Positions 43,014-55,132 of a DNA stretch of 64,000 nt are shown one piece after another; the stretch's first letter is position 1; every line of letters starts with the position of its first letter. Position numbers and translations under genes: made by a program. Below the pieces are notes generated by a model, which did no database searches, was not told the DNA's origin, and saw only the letters and a program-made list of their open reading frames with translations. The DNA lies in contig CM033114.1 of the NCBI GenBank assembly GCA_019321725.1, forward strand, positions 17,278,278-17,342,277. Reading direction: 5' to 3'. The DNA is from Paulownia fortunei (Eukaryota > Streptophyta > Magnoliopsida > Lamiales > Paulowniaceae).

Positions 43014-46000
43014 TCTATGTATACTATCTATAAACGTGTGAAAGACTTAAAAGATTTTTAAAATTTTTGACATATTAGATAGTCAAAAGGAGGGTATATT
43101 TGAACTTTAAATGTTTTTAATAATATAATTTGAATATAATTTCTAGTGTCCTTTTATATAACAATTTCTTTTTTAAAAACTAGAAGTTTGTCTTTTTTCT
43201 ATCATAACTCTTTGAATACTTTGGATTTTCAACTAAAATTAGTTTCATATTAAATTAGATTTCGAAAGCTTTCCAACCATATTTCATAAACATATATGAA
43301 AAACTTCATATGAGAAAATTATAAAAATATATTAATTTATGACATTTTCTCGAAAAATGAATATATTTCTATTATAATTCTAGAGAAAAAAAAGAAAGAT
43401 GATTTTATAGTAGAAATAAAATACAATAAATAAAGGTTAATTATAGGAGCTTTGATGTTAAACAAAAAGTAAATTGGTTTTACGATAAGCAAATTATAAT
43501 ATGGTATCAAAAATTAGAGTCCTCTTAATCTTTATCTAAATTTGTTGTTGTGATGGATATATGGAGGTTTGAGTCCTCTTCAAGGCATGATATTGAGAAT
43601 GCTCATTGAATTAGCAATTTAATAAAAGAGCTCAAATCGAATCAGTGTATCAATCCGATTCGATCTGAGCTCTTGGAATTGGAATAAGTTCGGCAGCAGA
43701 TCACAAATATTAGTGATTTTTCTATCTAATGAACAAGGAGTTTCCTTTAAAATTGTCCACTCTACACCTACCCCATAGTATATGCTTTAACATGAATCAC
43801 ACAAGGGTAAATTAGAAACCTCTGGTAATATGCCCACTCATCACGCAGCAGATAAAATACATTACATAGTTCGGGGATTGGCAACTTACCCATTTAATAA
43901 CTTTGCCACTGGAGGTTCCCAAAATGGGTACTATCGGGTTGGGTCAATCAATGGTAGATGATCCTTTACCCTTTTATATCCTAATTTAGATTCAATCATC
44001 TATTTAATATTTTTTCACGATTCATTCTTTTGATAATTATGACAATATAAACTTAAGATTGAATAGTAACAAATATATTAAAAAAGAATACAAATGCTTA
44101 TATGCATATAAAAAATTAAAAATTAAAATAGACCTATATGAGAGCTATAATATTTTTAATTAATGAGATGAGATTTTAAAATTATTCTTTAATGAAGAAA
44201 GTTTAAGGAAGAGAGTAGAGAGGATAAGAGAAATATTTAACTTTATTTTTATTCTATTTTCCTAGCATATTTTGTATTATTTAGGCCTTATCATTCGGAT
44301 AAAAAGTCCAAAAAAGTTTGAAAAAAGAAGAAGAAAAAGGAGCAAACAAATTTATTGCACCAAAAAGTATCACTTTTAAACTCTAAATAAAGAGTTAATA
44401 TGACTTTTACAAATCTTAAGTTGTATCGCACCTCATAAGTTATAGTTTCAAATTTAATATTCTTTTTCAGAGCATATTATAATCTCAATCTCTCATGTTC
44501 TATCACAAGCTCTTTATTTCTTGTTTATATGGAGATATATTATTAGAGAATCTTCAACTATGTTATCAATAGATAAAAAATTAATTTTAACCAAATGAAA
44601 CATAACTTAGAAATTTATTAAAAGTAAATAGAATAAAAATGGTATGAATGTCATTGTAAAAAATATTAGAAGAAGAATTAAAATACTTTTATTCAATATG
44701 TAGTAATTTAATATTTATTGTAAAACTTGGGTGTCACTTAAAAATAACACCCTAAAAATTATAAAATAACTAGAATTTATATAATTATGCATGGTTCATA
44801 AATTTACAACTACGTAATCTTTATAACAAAATGAAAGATTCAAGTTCAATTGCAAATGTCATATTTAATAGTATAATAAATTGTACACTTTCAGGGAAAA
44901 AAATCAAAAGGAGTTATTTTCAGATGCAATTTTTCATAGATAAATAATAATACATATTTGGTATATTATTCGACCTTATGATTTAGATTATGGTCTAAAG
45001 ATTTTTTCATAATTATGCATTATAAAAGATGACCCTCACTTAATATTTTCAAGATTATATATATTTCAGCCATATAAGAGTAATTTATATTTTTTCCTCT
45101 ATAAATACAATTGAACTTTAATTTTGTTCTTTTGCTTAATTCCATTAGTATTCCTTGTTTTCTCATATTTGAATTTGCAAAGATAGAATTTATTTTAAGT
45201 AATTTTTATTTTAAAATATTCAGTTAAAAAACTTTAGCTTTTGTTTCAAACATAAAAATTAATCAATGCCATTTATAATAATTTTTGATTGCCTTAAAAT
45301 TTTGGTCTCCTATTTCTTTTTTAAAACTACATATAGTTTTAATATATAATAAATTAAGATATTTGGTATACAATCAAAGAGACTTTTAAAATTTAAAATT
45401 ATTGATGATTGCCTCAAAATAAAATTTTTGTCTTCTATTTATTTTTTAAAACTATATATAATTTTATTAATTACTAAATTAAGGTATTTAGTATTCAATC
45501 AAAGAGAGTTTCAAAAATTGAATTTTGGCTTATTATGTTTTTTATATTATTATTTAAAACCTAAATTTTAATTAAAATGATAGATTATTTTCATATATGC
45601 TAAGTTATGTCCTTTTTTTTAAATACAAATTTTGTTTTCAAGATTTTGACATAATAGGGCTAGAGATATGTTTTACTTAAATTGCCAATCTCAGGACAAG
45701 TGAATTCAAATAATTTTAAGTTCAGTGTTATGATAATGTTATTCACATAATTATTAATAAAACTTTAGAAGATATTTTAAATTAAATTTTTATATATTGA
45801 GATGAAAAAAAAATTAGATAGAATAAGAGAAAGTCACTATGTAACAATTTAAAGTTTAAACGTTTATATATGCTACCATAAGAAGAAAAATTAAAAGAAC
45901 ATTATTTAATATGTAACAATTTGACATTTACGCCAAAGTCAAGTATTTCTTAACTCTACATTAATTCAGATATGAATACAACATTTACGGTAAAAATTCT

Positions 46001-48838
46001 TTTAGCAAATTTAGCCTTAAAGTTTCCAATATTAAATCAAACATAGTAAGTTTAAGGGTTATTTTCACCTTGAGGTGTGAATCTTTGCAACCACATCCCC
46101 TTATTTGATAAACAATTCTTAGACACATTTATTTAAAGATCAAAGTACCATAACCTTTAATTTTTGAAGAAAAGGCATAACTTTTAAATAAATAATTGAA
46201 AGTTATATTTTATAATAAACAATTTATACCAACAAAAAAAAAGAATTGAATGGGATCAAATTTTAAATTTTATAGTTCCTTCAACTACATAAGGAGTATG
46301 TATTAATTTTATATAAAAAAATTATGATTTTTATAATTATACATGGTTCACAATTTGCAGTTGTGTAATTTTATAATAAAATGAAAAACTGAAATTCAAT
46401 TGCAAATGTCATATTTAATAGTATACATCATACATTTTCAAGATAAAAAAACTAGAAGAAGTTATTTTCAGATACATTTTATGTCATAGATAAATAATAA
46501 GACATATTCTGCATATTATTAAACCTCAAGATTTGAATACTGGTCTAATATTTATTTTTATAATTATGCATTATAAAAGATGACCCTTACTTAGTGTTTT
46601 GAAATATGTATATATATATATATATATATTTTGAACATAAAAATGTTAATTTATACTCTTTCCTTTAGTAAATATACTTGAACTTTAATTTTGATCTTTT
46701 GTTTATTTCTAGTAATTTATGCATTTTGAAAACTTTGTTTTTGTCATTAGTATTCATTATTTTCTCATATTTAAATTATATATTCGATTTAATTATTGAA
46801 GAAGATAGAATTGAATTTAAGATATTTTTATTTTAAAATATTTATGTCAAAAAGTTTAGTTTTTGCAAAGTTATATTTAAACATAAAAAATATTCAATAC
46901 TATTTATATTTGTTGATTGTTGCCTCCAAATAAAATTTTTGTCTCCTATTTATTTTTTAAAACTATATATGATTTTATTATTTACTATTAAGGTATTTGA
47001 TATACAATCAAAGGGAGTACCAAAATTTAAATTTTGGCTTAAAATATTTTTAATTTTTATTTAGAACATGACTTTTAAAATGATGGATTATTTTCATTTA
47101 TATTAGCTTCTGTGTTTTTGTTTGAAAATACAATTTTTTGTAGAATTTTTAGAAAGATGTTTTACTAAAATTGCAAACCTCAAGAGAGTGGATTCAAATA
47201 ACCTTAAGTTCAAGTGTTACAATATAATATTTATATGGTTGTTAATAAAACTGTAGAAGAGATTTTAAATTTAATTTTTAAAGAGAGTTAAGGAAAAAGA
47301 AAGAGTAGATAGAATAAAATAAATATTTGCTTTATTTTTGTTGCATTTTTTCTCATTCTTTATTGTAATTAGGTCTAATTAATGAGATGAAAAGTCCAAA
47401 AAAGTTAAGAAGAAAATAGATTTAAACTCTAAATAAGAATTTATGATGACTTTCACAAATCATATTTTATATTGCACCTCATAAATTTTAGTTCCAATAT
47501 TATGTTGTAATTTCAATCTCTTATGTTCATTATAGTCTTTTATTTCTTACTTATATGGAGGCATATTGTTAGAGATTCTTACATCAATATTAATGATAGA
47601 TAGAACTTAATATAATTAAATGAAAAAAATTAAAAAATTCAAGGATATTATAAAGTAAATAGAATTAAAGAGGGTGCACATGTTTTTGAAAAAAAATAAT
47701 AGAAGAAAAATTAAAAGAATTTTTCTTAATATGTATTTAACATTTATGGCAAAAGACATGCCCATTTAAAATTGACATCCTTAAAATTTATGAAAATCCA
47801 TGCATCAGTATGATATTTATGACAAAACTCAAATAACAAAATAATTTAAATTAACAAAATAAAAAATATAAATAAAACATTGAAACACGAATTAAAATTG
47901 GATAGAATCTAAATATATAAGCTCCTGTAAAAAGAGTTAGAAGAACTTCATATAGTATATATCAATTTGGCATTACTTAGGCATTCCTTAAACCATTTGT
48001 GAATTTAAACCTTAGGAGAGATGGATTCAAATAGTCCTCATTTCAAGTTTTATGATAAAAATATTTATGTGGTTGCTAATGGAATGAAAAAAGAAATGAA
48101 AAGGTATTTTTTTGTAGATCTTCTATACCACAATTTTTGTTTTTGGTTATTTGTTGGAAGGAATGAGAGAGAGAAAATGAAGTGAGCAAGAGGAATAGGT
48201 AAGCAAATGGATAAGATTAGCCTTAATATATTTTTTTAAATTAGTTAGTAATTATGAAGAATATCATGATATTGTACTTTATTTTGACAAAAATATAATT
48301 TAGTTTACTTGAAAGTTTTTGATTAAAATGTGACACTTTGTGGTTTATTTTTTAGTATATGCTCTTGATTAACTTTGAATATTGGACTAACTAAAAACAA
48401 TGAATATTGTTGCAAATTGTTGAAAAAAGTATTTATCAATTTTTAGTGCATGATGTTACTCGATTAGATCATGTATGATGTATCTAATGCAAAGAAAATT
48501 CATAAAATCAAGTGAGAAGATTTCTCCAGCCATCAACATCAAACAAAAAGATGACAATTGTGATCAAAATTTATGAAATAACTTATTTAGTTATATTATA
48601 TATTTTTAAATTATCATTAGATTTAATTCTTTAAATATTTTTCTTTAATCATTCATATCAATCTATACTTACTGAAAATAAAATATTTAGAAGTATCTTG
48701 AAATATTTTTTTTAATTAATTAAGTATTTAATTAATATTTCTTTATTTATAAAAAAATCTTCTAACATCTTAGTTATTAAATAATATAATTATTTTAGTA
48801 AACTTATATTAATCGCGCGCAATGCAGCTTGTTACTAG
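43014..48838 (+). mobile_element. Hel2: candidate 5.8-kb Helitron
   Basis: Starts A|TCTATGTATACTATCTATAA with AACGTGTG following, a Helitron-type 5' end. Ends GCGCGCAATGCAGCTTGTTA-CTAG|T at 48838, with a GC-rich stem-capable segment (CGCGCGCAATGCAGC) 11-25 bp before CTAG. It is flanked by A and T with no target duplication. There is no Rep/helicase ORF; the interior is AT-rich repeats. The 3' end is the stronger end. The 5' end rests on the TCTATR...CTATAAA consensus and on similarity of the following 200 bp to the sequence after 48839. Confidence 0.65.
44150..47900. repeat. Degenerate long tandem repeat, unit about 1.5 kb
   Basis: TGCAAATGTCATATTTAATA occurs at 44851 and 46401 (1550 bp apart). 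GATGACCCT(C/T)ACTTA recurs near 45029 and 46583. AAAGTCCAAAAAAGTT recurs near 44305 and 47391 (about two periods). TGGAG(A/G)(T/C)ATATT(A/G)TTAGAGA recurs at 44529 and 47557. So there are about two and a half copies, with a deletion in the middle one. Within a copy, the TTTTTAAAACTA(C/T)AT block is itself repeated about 120 bp apart (45330 and 45448). Confidence 0.8.
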
Positions 48839-49180
48839 TACTATTATAAAAGTAGGAATAATTCACAATGATTCTTGGAATTTTTTACCTAACCCTAATT
48901 AATAGGTAATAAACAGTAAAAATAGAGGGCATAATTGGACTTTATGTATTTTTAATAGTATAGTTTGAAAAAAAAAACAAGTGTCCTTTTATATCTCAAT
49001 CTCTTTCTTAAAAACTAAAGGTCTTTCTTCTTTATATCGTAACTATTTGAATATTTTAAATTTACAAATGAAATCACCATAGGTGATGAGCATATAGAGG
49101 AATTTGAATAAGAGAATTATGGTTGTTGAAAATTGAATATTATGCAGCATTGCGTATTTATGATATTTTACATGGATGAC
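48839..49180 (+). mobile_element. Third Helitron-like 5' end, abutting Hel2
   Basis: Immediately after the Hel2 CTAG the sequence reads TACTATTATAAAAGTAGG, a Helitron 5'-end type. It is followed by blocks shared with the start of Hel2: AGAGGGCATAATTGGACTTT / AGGAGGGTATATTTGAACTTT, then AGTGTCCTTTTATAT and TTCTTAAAAACTA. This looks like a head-to-tail partial copy. No 3' end was found before 49851. Confidence 0.55.
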
Positions 49181-49850
49181 AATGGCGTGGGTCAAGGATA
49201 GGTTTGGCAAAATCCAGGACCTGCCCCGCTAAGGCTAGGATGGACTCAAGACCTACCCCGCCCTACCTCACAGTAGTCCCAAACCCACCCTACCTCGAAC
49301 CTGAACCCCAATAGGTCCAACATGTTGGACCCATAAACTCACTAGGTCTCACCCACAACCTTAACTGCGATCCCATAGAGAAATTAACCCTCATCACTTT
49401 TCTCACTTTCAAAATTAATTAGTCTAAAAGCAATCAAAAGGACTGGAAAAAATAAAAAAAAAAGGAAAGGAAAATAAAGAGAATACAAAAACTAAAAAAG
49501 ACTCAAAAAATGGCTAGTACAAAAGGTATTAAACCCATTCAACTTTGAATCATAACATTAAACAAAAAATAACAAAGTTTACAAATTCCCAAATTTTCAA
49601 ATTCAATTCTTGAAATAAAAAAAATGAAAAGAGAGTGAATTGACGTTAGTCGGAAGAGTGCAAGAAACAGGCAGGGCGTGGTGGTGGTCGGTAGGATAGT
49701 GACCGAGAAACACTAGCAGTGGTGAGCAATGGACATGGAAGGTGGAGGGCCTACTATGTTGGGCGGTGTGAGTAGATGTCAAAAGCACTAGCAAGAGAAA
49801 GAAAAGAGAGCTAGAGATAAGAAAGTGGCGAGAGAGAGAGATGAGAGAGT
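49181..49850. other. C-rich patch and purine-rich spacer, no gene
   Basis: 49190-49375 is unusually C-rich, with repeated 'GACCTACCCCGCCCTACCTC'-like words; similar GGGGCGGG-type patches occur widely in plant repeats. 49430-49850 is purine-rich with GAGAGA runs. The 63-codon frame at 49603-49794 has no motif and is not called. Confidence 0.4.
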
Positions 49851-52845
49851 TGTTGGGTTCGCAAAATCTCGGGTTATCATGCGAAGTAGAAATTTAAAAA
49901 TTTTCAAAACATATATCATATGTATATTAACTAGTCCCAGATTCTATGCGATATTTGGTTTTTGTTTTTGATTGTTTGCTTAATAAAATTAAACGACTTA
50001 ATTTTGCTATTATACCTTTCCAGCAATTTATTTGATGAAGGGTATGAAGGAATTCAAATTCCTCAAGATCCACATGAACAATTTCATTAGATCTCCCAAA
50101 AGGATTCACCAAGAACTCAAAGTGTAGTTTCTCAAATAGTATCCACACCTCGAGCAAATCCACAATCACCAAATCCTACTAGTTTGTTTAGTCTTCTTGT
50201 TTCTAATCTAATATCTTTAATCAACAAGCGATTAGAAAAATTGATCTTTAAAAAAGTATGGAACCTCTTTGATGAATGACTTTTCTTGTACAAGAAACTA
50301 AAATAAAGCACAATAGATAGAGAGGGAGAGATGGCCAAAAATATTCAAAGTTTCATTTATTGATCAATGTCTCGAGTCTAAAGCCTTTATGTAATTAAAT
50401 AACCCAAAAAAGAACAAAAGAAACCCTAAAGTGAAAATGGATAGATAAAGAGTCTGGTTTTGATAGTTGGATCCAATAAGAGTGTGGGAGAGAAAAGGTG
50501 GGTGGAAAGAAAAAGAGTGCAAGCATTTGTATTTTTCTGCCCCCTTGTGTATTTAAATATATAAGGTGGTCTTGACTTAATCTCATTAAGTCTCCAATTC
50601 TTTCCTTCCTTATCCTCATCCTTTTCCTAATCCAAATAGGAAATCTTATCTTTCCTTATGGCTTGCTTCTTTCTTTCTCACCAAGACAAAGACTTTTCCA
50701 TCTTTTATAAGGACTCTTTAATTCTTGTAATTAAGAATCCTAATGGGCCTCTAACCCCATAAGCTTGGACTCTAGTTAATTATTAAAGTCCAATTAATTA
50801 ATTTCTATGAATTAATAACTATTCAGTATAATTAATTGATCAAATCAACCAATTAATCGATTCCATAAAAGACCACCTAATTAAATTAGGCTCAATTAAA
50901 ATAATTCTGTTATTTTAATAAGCTTAATTAATTTAACTCTTTAAATTAACTTAAGCCTAGCTAATTAATTAATTCAATTGATCAATTACTCACTCCCATG
51001 AGCCCATAAGTTTTATTAGGTCCAAATAAATAATCATATTTTTTATTTGAATGAATTAATTTAACCCCTTAAATTAATTATAGCTTAAGTTAATTAATCA
51101 TCATTAATTAACTTAATCAAATATATCATTAGATTAGAAGTAGATGATATAGAGTGTGATTTTGATAGTTGGGTCCAATAAGAGTATGGGAGAGAAAAGG
51201 TGGGTGGAAAGAAAAAGAGTACAAAAATTTGTAATTTTTAGCCCGCAAGGTGGTCTTGATCTAATCTCATTAGGTTTCCAACTCTTTCCTTCCTTATCCT
51301 CATCATTTTCCTAATACAATTAGGAAACCTTCTTTTTCCTTATCGCTTGCTTCTTTCTTTCTCACCAAGACAAAGACTTTTCCATCTTTTATTAGGACTC
51401 TTTAATTTTTATAATTAAGAATCCTAATGGGCCTCTAACCCCATGGGCTTGGAGTCTAGTTAATTATTAAAGTCCAAGTAATTGATCTCCTTGAATTAAT
51501 AAAAGTTCAATAAAATTAATTAATCAAATCAATTAATTAATTGATTCCATAAAAGACCACCTAATTAAATTAAGTTCAATTAAATAATTATATTATTTTA
51601 ATAAGTTACATTAATTGAATTCCTTAAATAACTTAATCCTAGCTAATTAATTAACTCACTCCCTTAAGGCATTAATCCTTAGTAGGTCCAAATAAATAAT
51701 CATATTATTTATTTGGATGAATTAATTTAACCCCTTAAATTAATTCTAGCTCAAGTTAATTAATCACCATTAATTAACTTAATCTAATTTATCACATTAG
51801 ATTAGAAGTAGATCATGTTAATTTGTGTGTGATCCATTAGGTTCACAATTAAACTAGCAGTAAACTTGCAACTTATGAGTGAATTAATATTCGAATTAAT
51901 TATCTGCTTGTAATTAATTTCTTAATTCAAGAACCTCACAAGTTAAGGGAAGCACCTAACAGTGCATCTTGACTGCCCAATCTTAGGTGAATAGCAAGTG
52001 AACCTTTTCTGTTATGAATTTTATGAAAATACGATCTTGTAGTCAATTAATCTCTCGATCAAGTCTAAAGTATAAATTATTAGTCAAAACCCTATTATGA
52101 CTTAATAAATTTGATTCCATATCAAGTCGTATTGATCCTTTGATGCATCACTAGAAAACCCCAAGTCTAGTATTCTTCCTACCTTGGTCGAGATCTTCAA
52201 GATCAAGGACTATGAAAACATAAAATATTCACATATTCAACTAGATAAGTGACGAAACTTTTGTTGGTCATTTATTGACCTCCATTCATGAAGACCATGA
52301 ACCCAACGTAAACTCTTTATGATTATCACATAATCGATAAATACATCAAAGTGCATAGTATTGTGTACAAGGTCACTATGGTACCTCAAGTCAAAGGACT
52401 ACTTGATGCACTATCGTAACTAAAAAATTCTCATTCGACTAATAATATTTCCAATTTAGAATTTCCCGCGGGCCGTTTGGTGTACTTGTTCCCTAATAAG
52501 CACCTACACACATATACTAGCATCTCTACTATAATGTCTATGGAATGAGACACTCTCCTTTCAAGCATGCATCGTTTAGGTGAGTCTGTCGGGCTTATCA
52601 ATATCCTATCTCAATGAACCCCTAACTCGAAACAAGTTTAAGATCAAAGCTATAAAGTTGTGTTCAATAATTGTCATCATATGTGTGATTATGCCCTGTA
52701 GCTATTTATGATCGAGGGGCTTTTCTATTTGACAATATAATTAAAGATAAAAAATGCCTTTTATTTAAAAACATCATGAATAAGATTATTTTTGCAGTAG
52801 TATAAAAGCTCGCCATTAATTGGCTTGTTGGGCACAACTCTGACA
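49851..52845 (-). repeat. CopF 3' LTR (2995 bp)
   Basis: Shares the U3 blocks of CopB LTRs. Examples are the CCACTAC/AACCTCAC segment near 51930, TTGATGTACT near 52470 and the TGTGCCCAACAAGCC end. The extra length comes from a tandem duplication of about 702 bp inside it. Confidence 0.88.
50451..51840. repeat. 702-bp tandem duplication inside the CopF LTR
   Basis: GAGAGAAAAGGTGGGTGGAA occurs near 50489 and 51191. The two copies stay collinear through ATCCTAATGGGCCTCTAACC, GACCACCTAATTAAATTA and TTAGATTAGAAGTAGAT. They have diverged by substitutions and a 30-bp indel near 50541-50570. Confidence 0.92.
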
Positions 52846-53869
52846 ATCTTTCACTTGCCATAGACCCAATTGTCCATGTATCTAAGACCCATTTTCTCAA
52901 GATGTCTTTCAAATACTCTCTGAGCTAAGGGCTTTATCAGTAGATCTACTATATTTTCTACCGAGGACACTCACTCCACTCAAATATCATCTCTACCAAT
53001 GACCTCTCGGATTAAACGGTATTGCCAAATTATGTGTTGGGATCTTAAATAAGTTCTTGGCTCATTTGCTTGTGCAACAACCCCATTGTTATCATAATAA
53101 ACCATAATCGAATCAACAACGAAAGGACTACACCCAACTCTTAGATTAAATTCCTCATCTAAACACTCTCTTAAACTGCATCACAAACAGTGATGTTTTC
53201 GGCCTCGATGGTAGAATCCGTGGTCGTTTCCCATTTAGAACTCTTCCCGCTAACTACCCCACCATACAAATCTTAACATAAACTTTGAATCTTCTATATT
53301 AGACTGAAAGCTAGAATTAATGAAGCTTTTTAGCTTTAACTCTTCATTTCCACAAATCTAAAAGATATCCTTAGTCCTTCATAAGAACTTGAGGATCGTC
53401 TTTATGGCCTTCTAGTGCTCCTCGCCTATATTGAACTAATATTTGCTCATAACACTAAGAGCATACGCTATATTAAGCTTTGTACATAGCATAACATATA
53501 TAATGCTTCTAATAGCGAATGCATATGGTATGTGAGTCATTCTTTCTCCTTCATCTGGAGTCTTTAGAGACATCAAAAGAGAAACCCCATAACTTCTGGG
53601 TAAGAATCCTCTCTTAGACCCTTCCATACTAAAACCTTTAGCACTTTATCTATGTACATGGATTGGGATAATTTGATTATTCTCTTAGATCTATTCCTAT
53701 AGATCCTAATCCCCAAGATGTAAGATGCTTTTCATAAATATTTCATGGAGAATTGAGTAGGATGTCATAAACGTAAAACACAACAAACATTACCGTGCTC
53801 CGACTAACTTTCTTATGCACATAGGCTCTTCTAGATTATTGAGGAAACTAAACAATTTGATTGTCTTGA
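52846..53869 (-). pseudogene. CopF RNase H and RT C-terminal remnants
   Basis: Collinear with CopB1 2746-3790. The minus strand includes KRGFLPRSYGVSLLMSLKTP and YVMLCTKLNIAYALSVMSKY (53627-53436), equivalent to the CopB 'KRGFLPMSHGV' and 'MLCTRPDIAHALSV' blocks, and RNase H words further left. The YVDD segment is lost in a deletion near 53750. Many stops. Confidence 0.87.
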
Positions 53870-54103
53870 ATGTATGTCGCACGACTCATTGCTAAATCCC
53901 TTAGCCCTCATAACCCATGGGCATCTCCATGTTAGTAATGGTCACAAATATTATCTCCAATTAGCACATCACATGACTCATGGCTAACAGACTAAGTGTG
54001 GTAGCATTTCACATGCCAACTGCTTTTGATAGAAGGTTTGGATGATTGGGCCCAACCTAATATTGCACATTTACACTTGATATAAAATTTACTTAATGAT
54101 AAT
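53870..54103 (-). other. CopF leader remnant fused to RT
   Basis: GCACGACTCATTGCTAA, CATGGGCATCTCCATGTTAG and GTGGTAGCATTTCACATGCC match CopB1 leader 7000-7190 in order. The junction with RT at about 53870 therefore marks a deletion of roughly 3.2 kb relative to CopB1. Confidence 0.85.
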
Positions 54104-54382
54104 TGTATATTTTGATATATTTTTGTATCAAATCCTTTATACTTTCCTTACTTTATTCTTGTTAATATTATAGTTTTATTAATGTTTTATGTTGATAATC
54201 AATGAACAAAAAGATATCAAAAAGAGCCAAAACAAAACTAAAGAAAATGACATGTTTCGTGAACAGGTTGGGAAATAATATTTCCTTAGATCAAAGAAGC
54301 ATCACAATTAGAAGAAAATGGCCACTTTTGTCTAAATCCATCATGTGTAGATCAAAATATATTCAAGAAATTCCCCCACGGA

Positions 54383-54582
54383 CATGACGCAGTAGTAAGA
54401 TGGTTGGAGGAGGGGTCCCTATCATGTGTTGTGAAGGGGGGTTTGCTGGGAGGGTTGGTCATACCAAAGGTCAGGCTTCAATCGTGTATATCACCATATT
54501 TACCCAGAGGGCAAATCAAGAGAAGAGGCCGCTCTCCCCCAGGATTGTTCAGGACAAAGCCTAGTGGATAGGGCAAGCCTTA
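54383..54582 (+). mobile_element. Probable tRNA-derived SINE (Au-like) in the GypG LTR
   Basis: About 200 bp, much richer in G+C than its surroundings. An A-box-like AGTAGTAAGATGG (54391-54403) and a B-box-like GGCTTCAATCG (54474-54484) recall the Pol III promoter of tRNA-derived SINEs. The CTCTCCCCCAGG ... GATAGGGCAAGCCTT tail (54532-54581) resembles the 3' part of plant Au SINEs. ACATG flanks both ends (54384, 54588), a possible short target duplication. Family assignment is from memory of the pattern and is not certain. Confidence 0.5.
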
Positions 54583-54596
54583 AAAACATGGGTTAT

Positions 54597-54624
54597 AAAA
54601 TATATATATATATATATATATATA
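54597..54624. repeat. (TA)n microsatellite
   Basis: About 13 TA units directly after the SINE-like segment. Confidence 0.95.
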
Positions 54625-55120
54625 TGCAAGAAATTACTTGGACTTTGCAAGTGATTGTTGGGCTCAAAATTAGCATGTTTCCAGACTTATATAGTTTTGG
54701 TATTTTGGGCATAATTTTATGATCAAAAGTCTTATAGAATTGAATCTTTCTTCATTTGAAAGAGAAGATATAGGACAACAACTTTGTGGTTGGAAGCTTG
54801 GCCCAATTCATCCTTTATTATATAAGAAAATCCATCCAAGTGAGTGCATTGGAATGAATCCATCTATACTGACACATCTCCTTAAATCAAGCATAACTTT
54901 CTCCTTAGTTATTGGAATTAGTTGATGCAAGTTGAAAATTGAAGCTACAGGAAAATACACAACTTTTATATTGATAATTTTTTCAAAATTAGTTGATTAT
55001 ATGGAGAAAAATGGATGACAAAATTCAGATCTGAAAAGAACATGTGAATTTAGATCATATTTGAAGTACTTTGGAGTGCATTTTGGGTGAATTTGGAGAT
55101 GCCAATCTAGGCACTCTTCT

Positions 55121-55132
55121 ACTATAAATAGG
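55121..55132 (+). promoter_or_regulatory. Candidate TATA box of the GypG LTR
   Basis: CTATAAATAGGG is a near-ideal plant TATA box, on the coding strand and within the LTR. Confidence 0.6.

Larger units (their letters stand above)
49851..54103 (-). mobile_element. CopF: internally deleted relative of the CopB family
   Basis: A 3-kb LTR (49851-52845) with TGTTGGG..TGACA ends, then a polypurine tract, RNase H and RT fragments clearly homologous to CopB (52846-53860). It then jumps straight into leader sequence (53870-54100). Gag, protease, integrase and the RT N-terminus are missing. The right LTR is not seen, because the gypsy element begins at about 54104. It must be older than the gypsy insertion. 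Confidence 0.85.

Noticed and set aside
49603..49794. His/Ser/Pro-rich 63-codon minus-strand frame
   Set aside because: Low-complexity purine-rich DNA read backwards; no start context or family resemblance.
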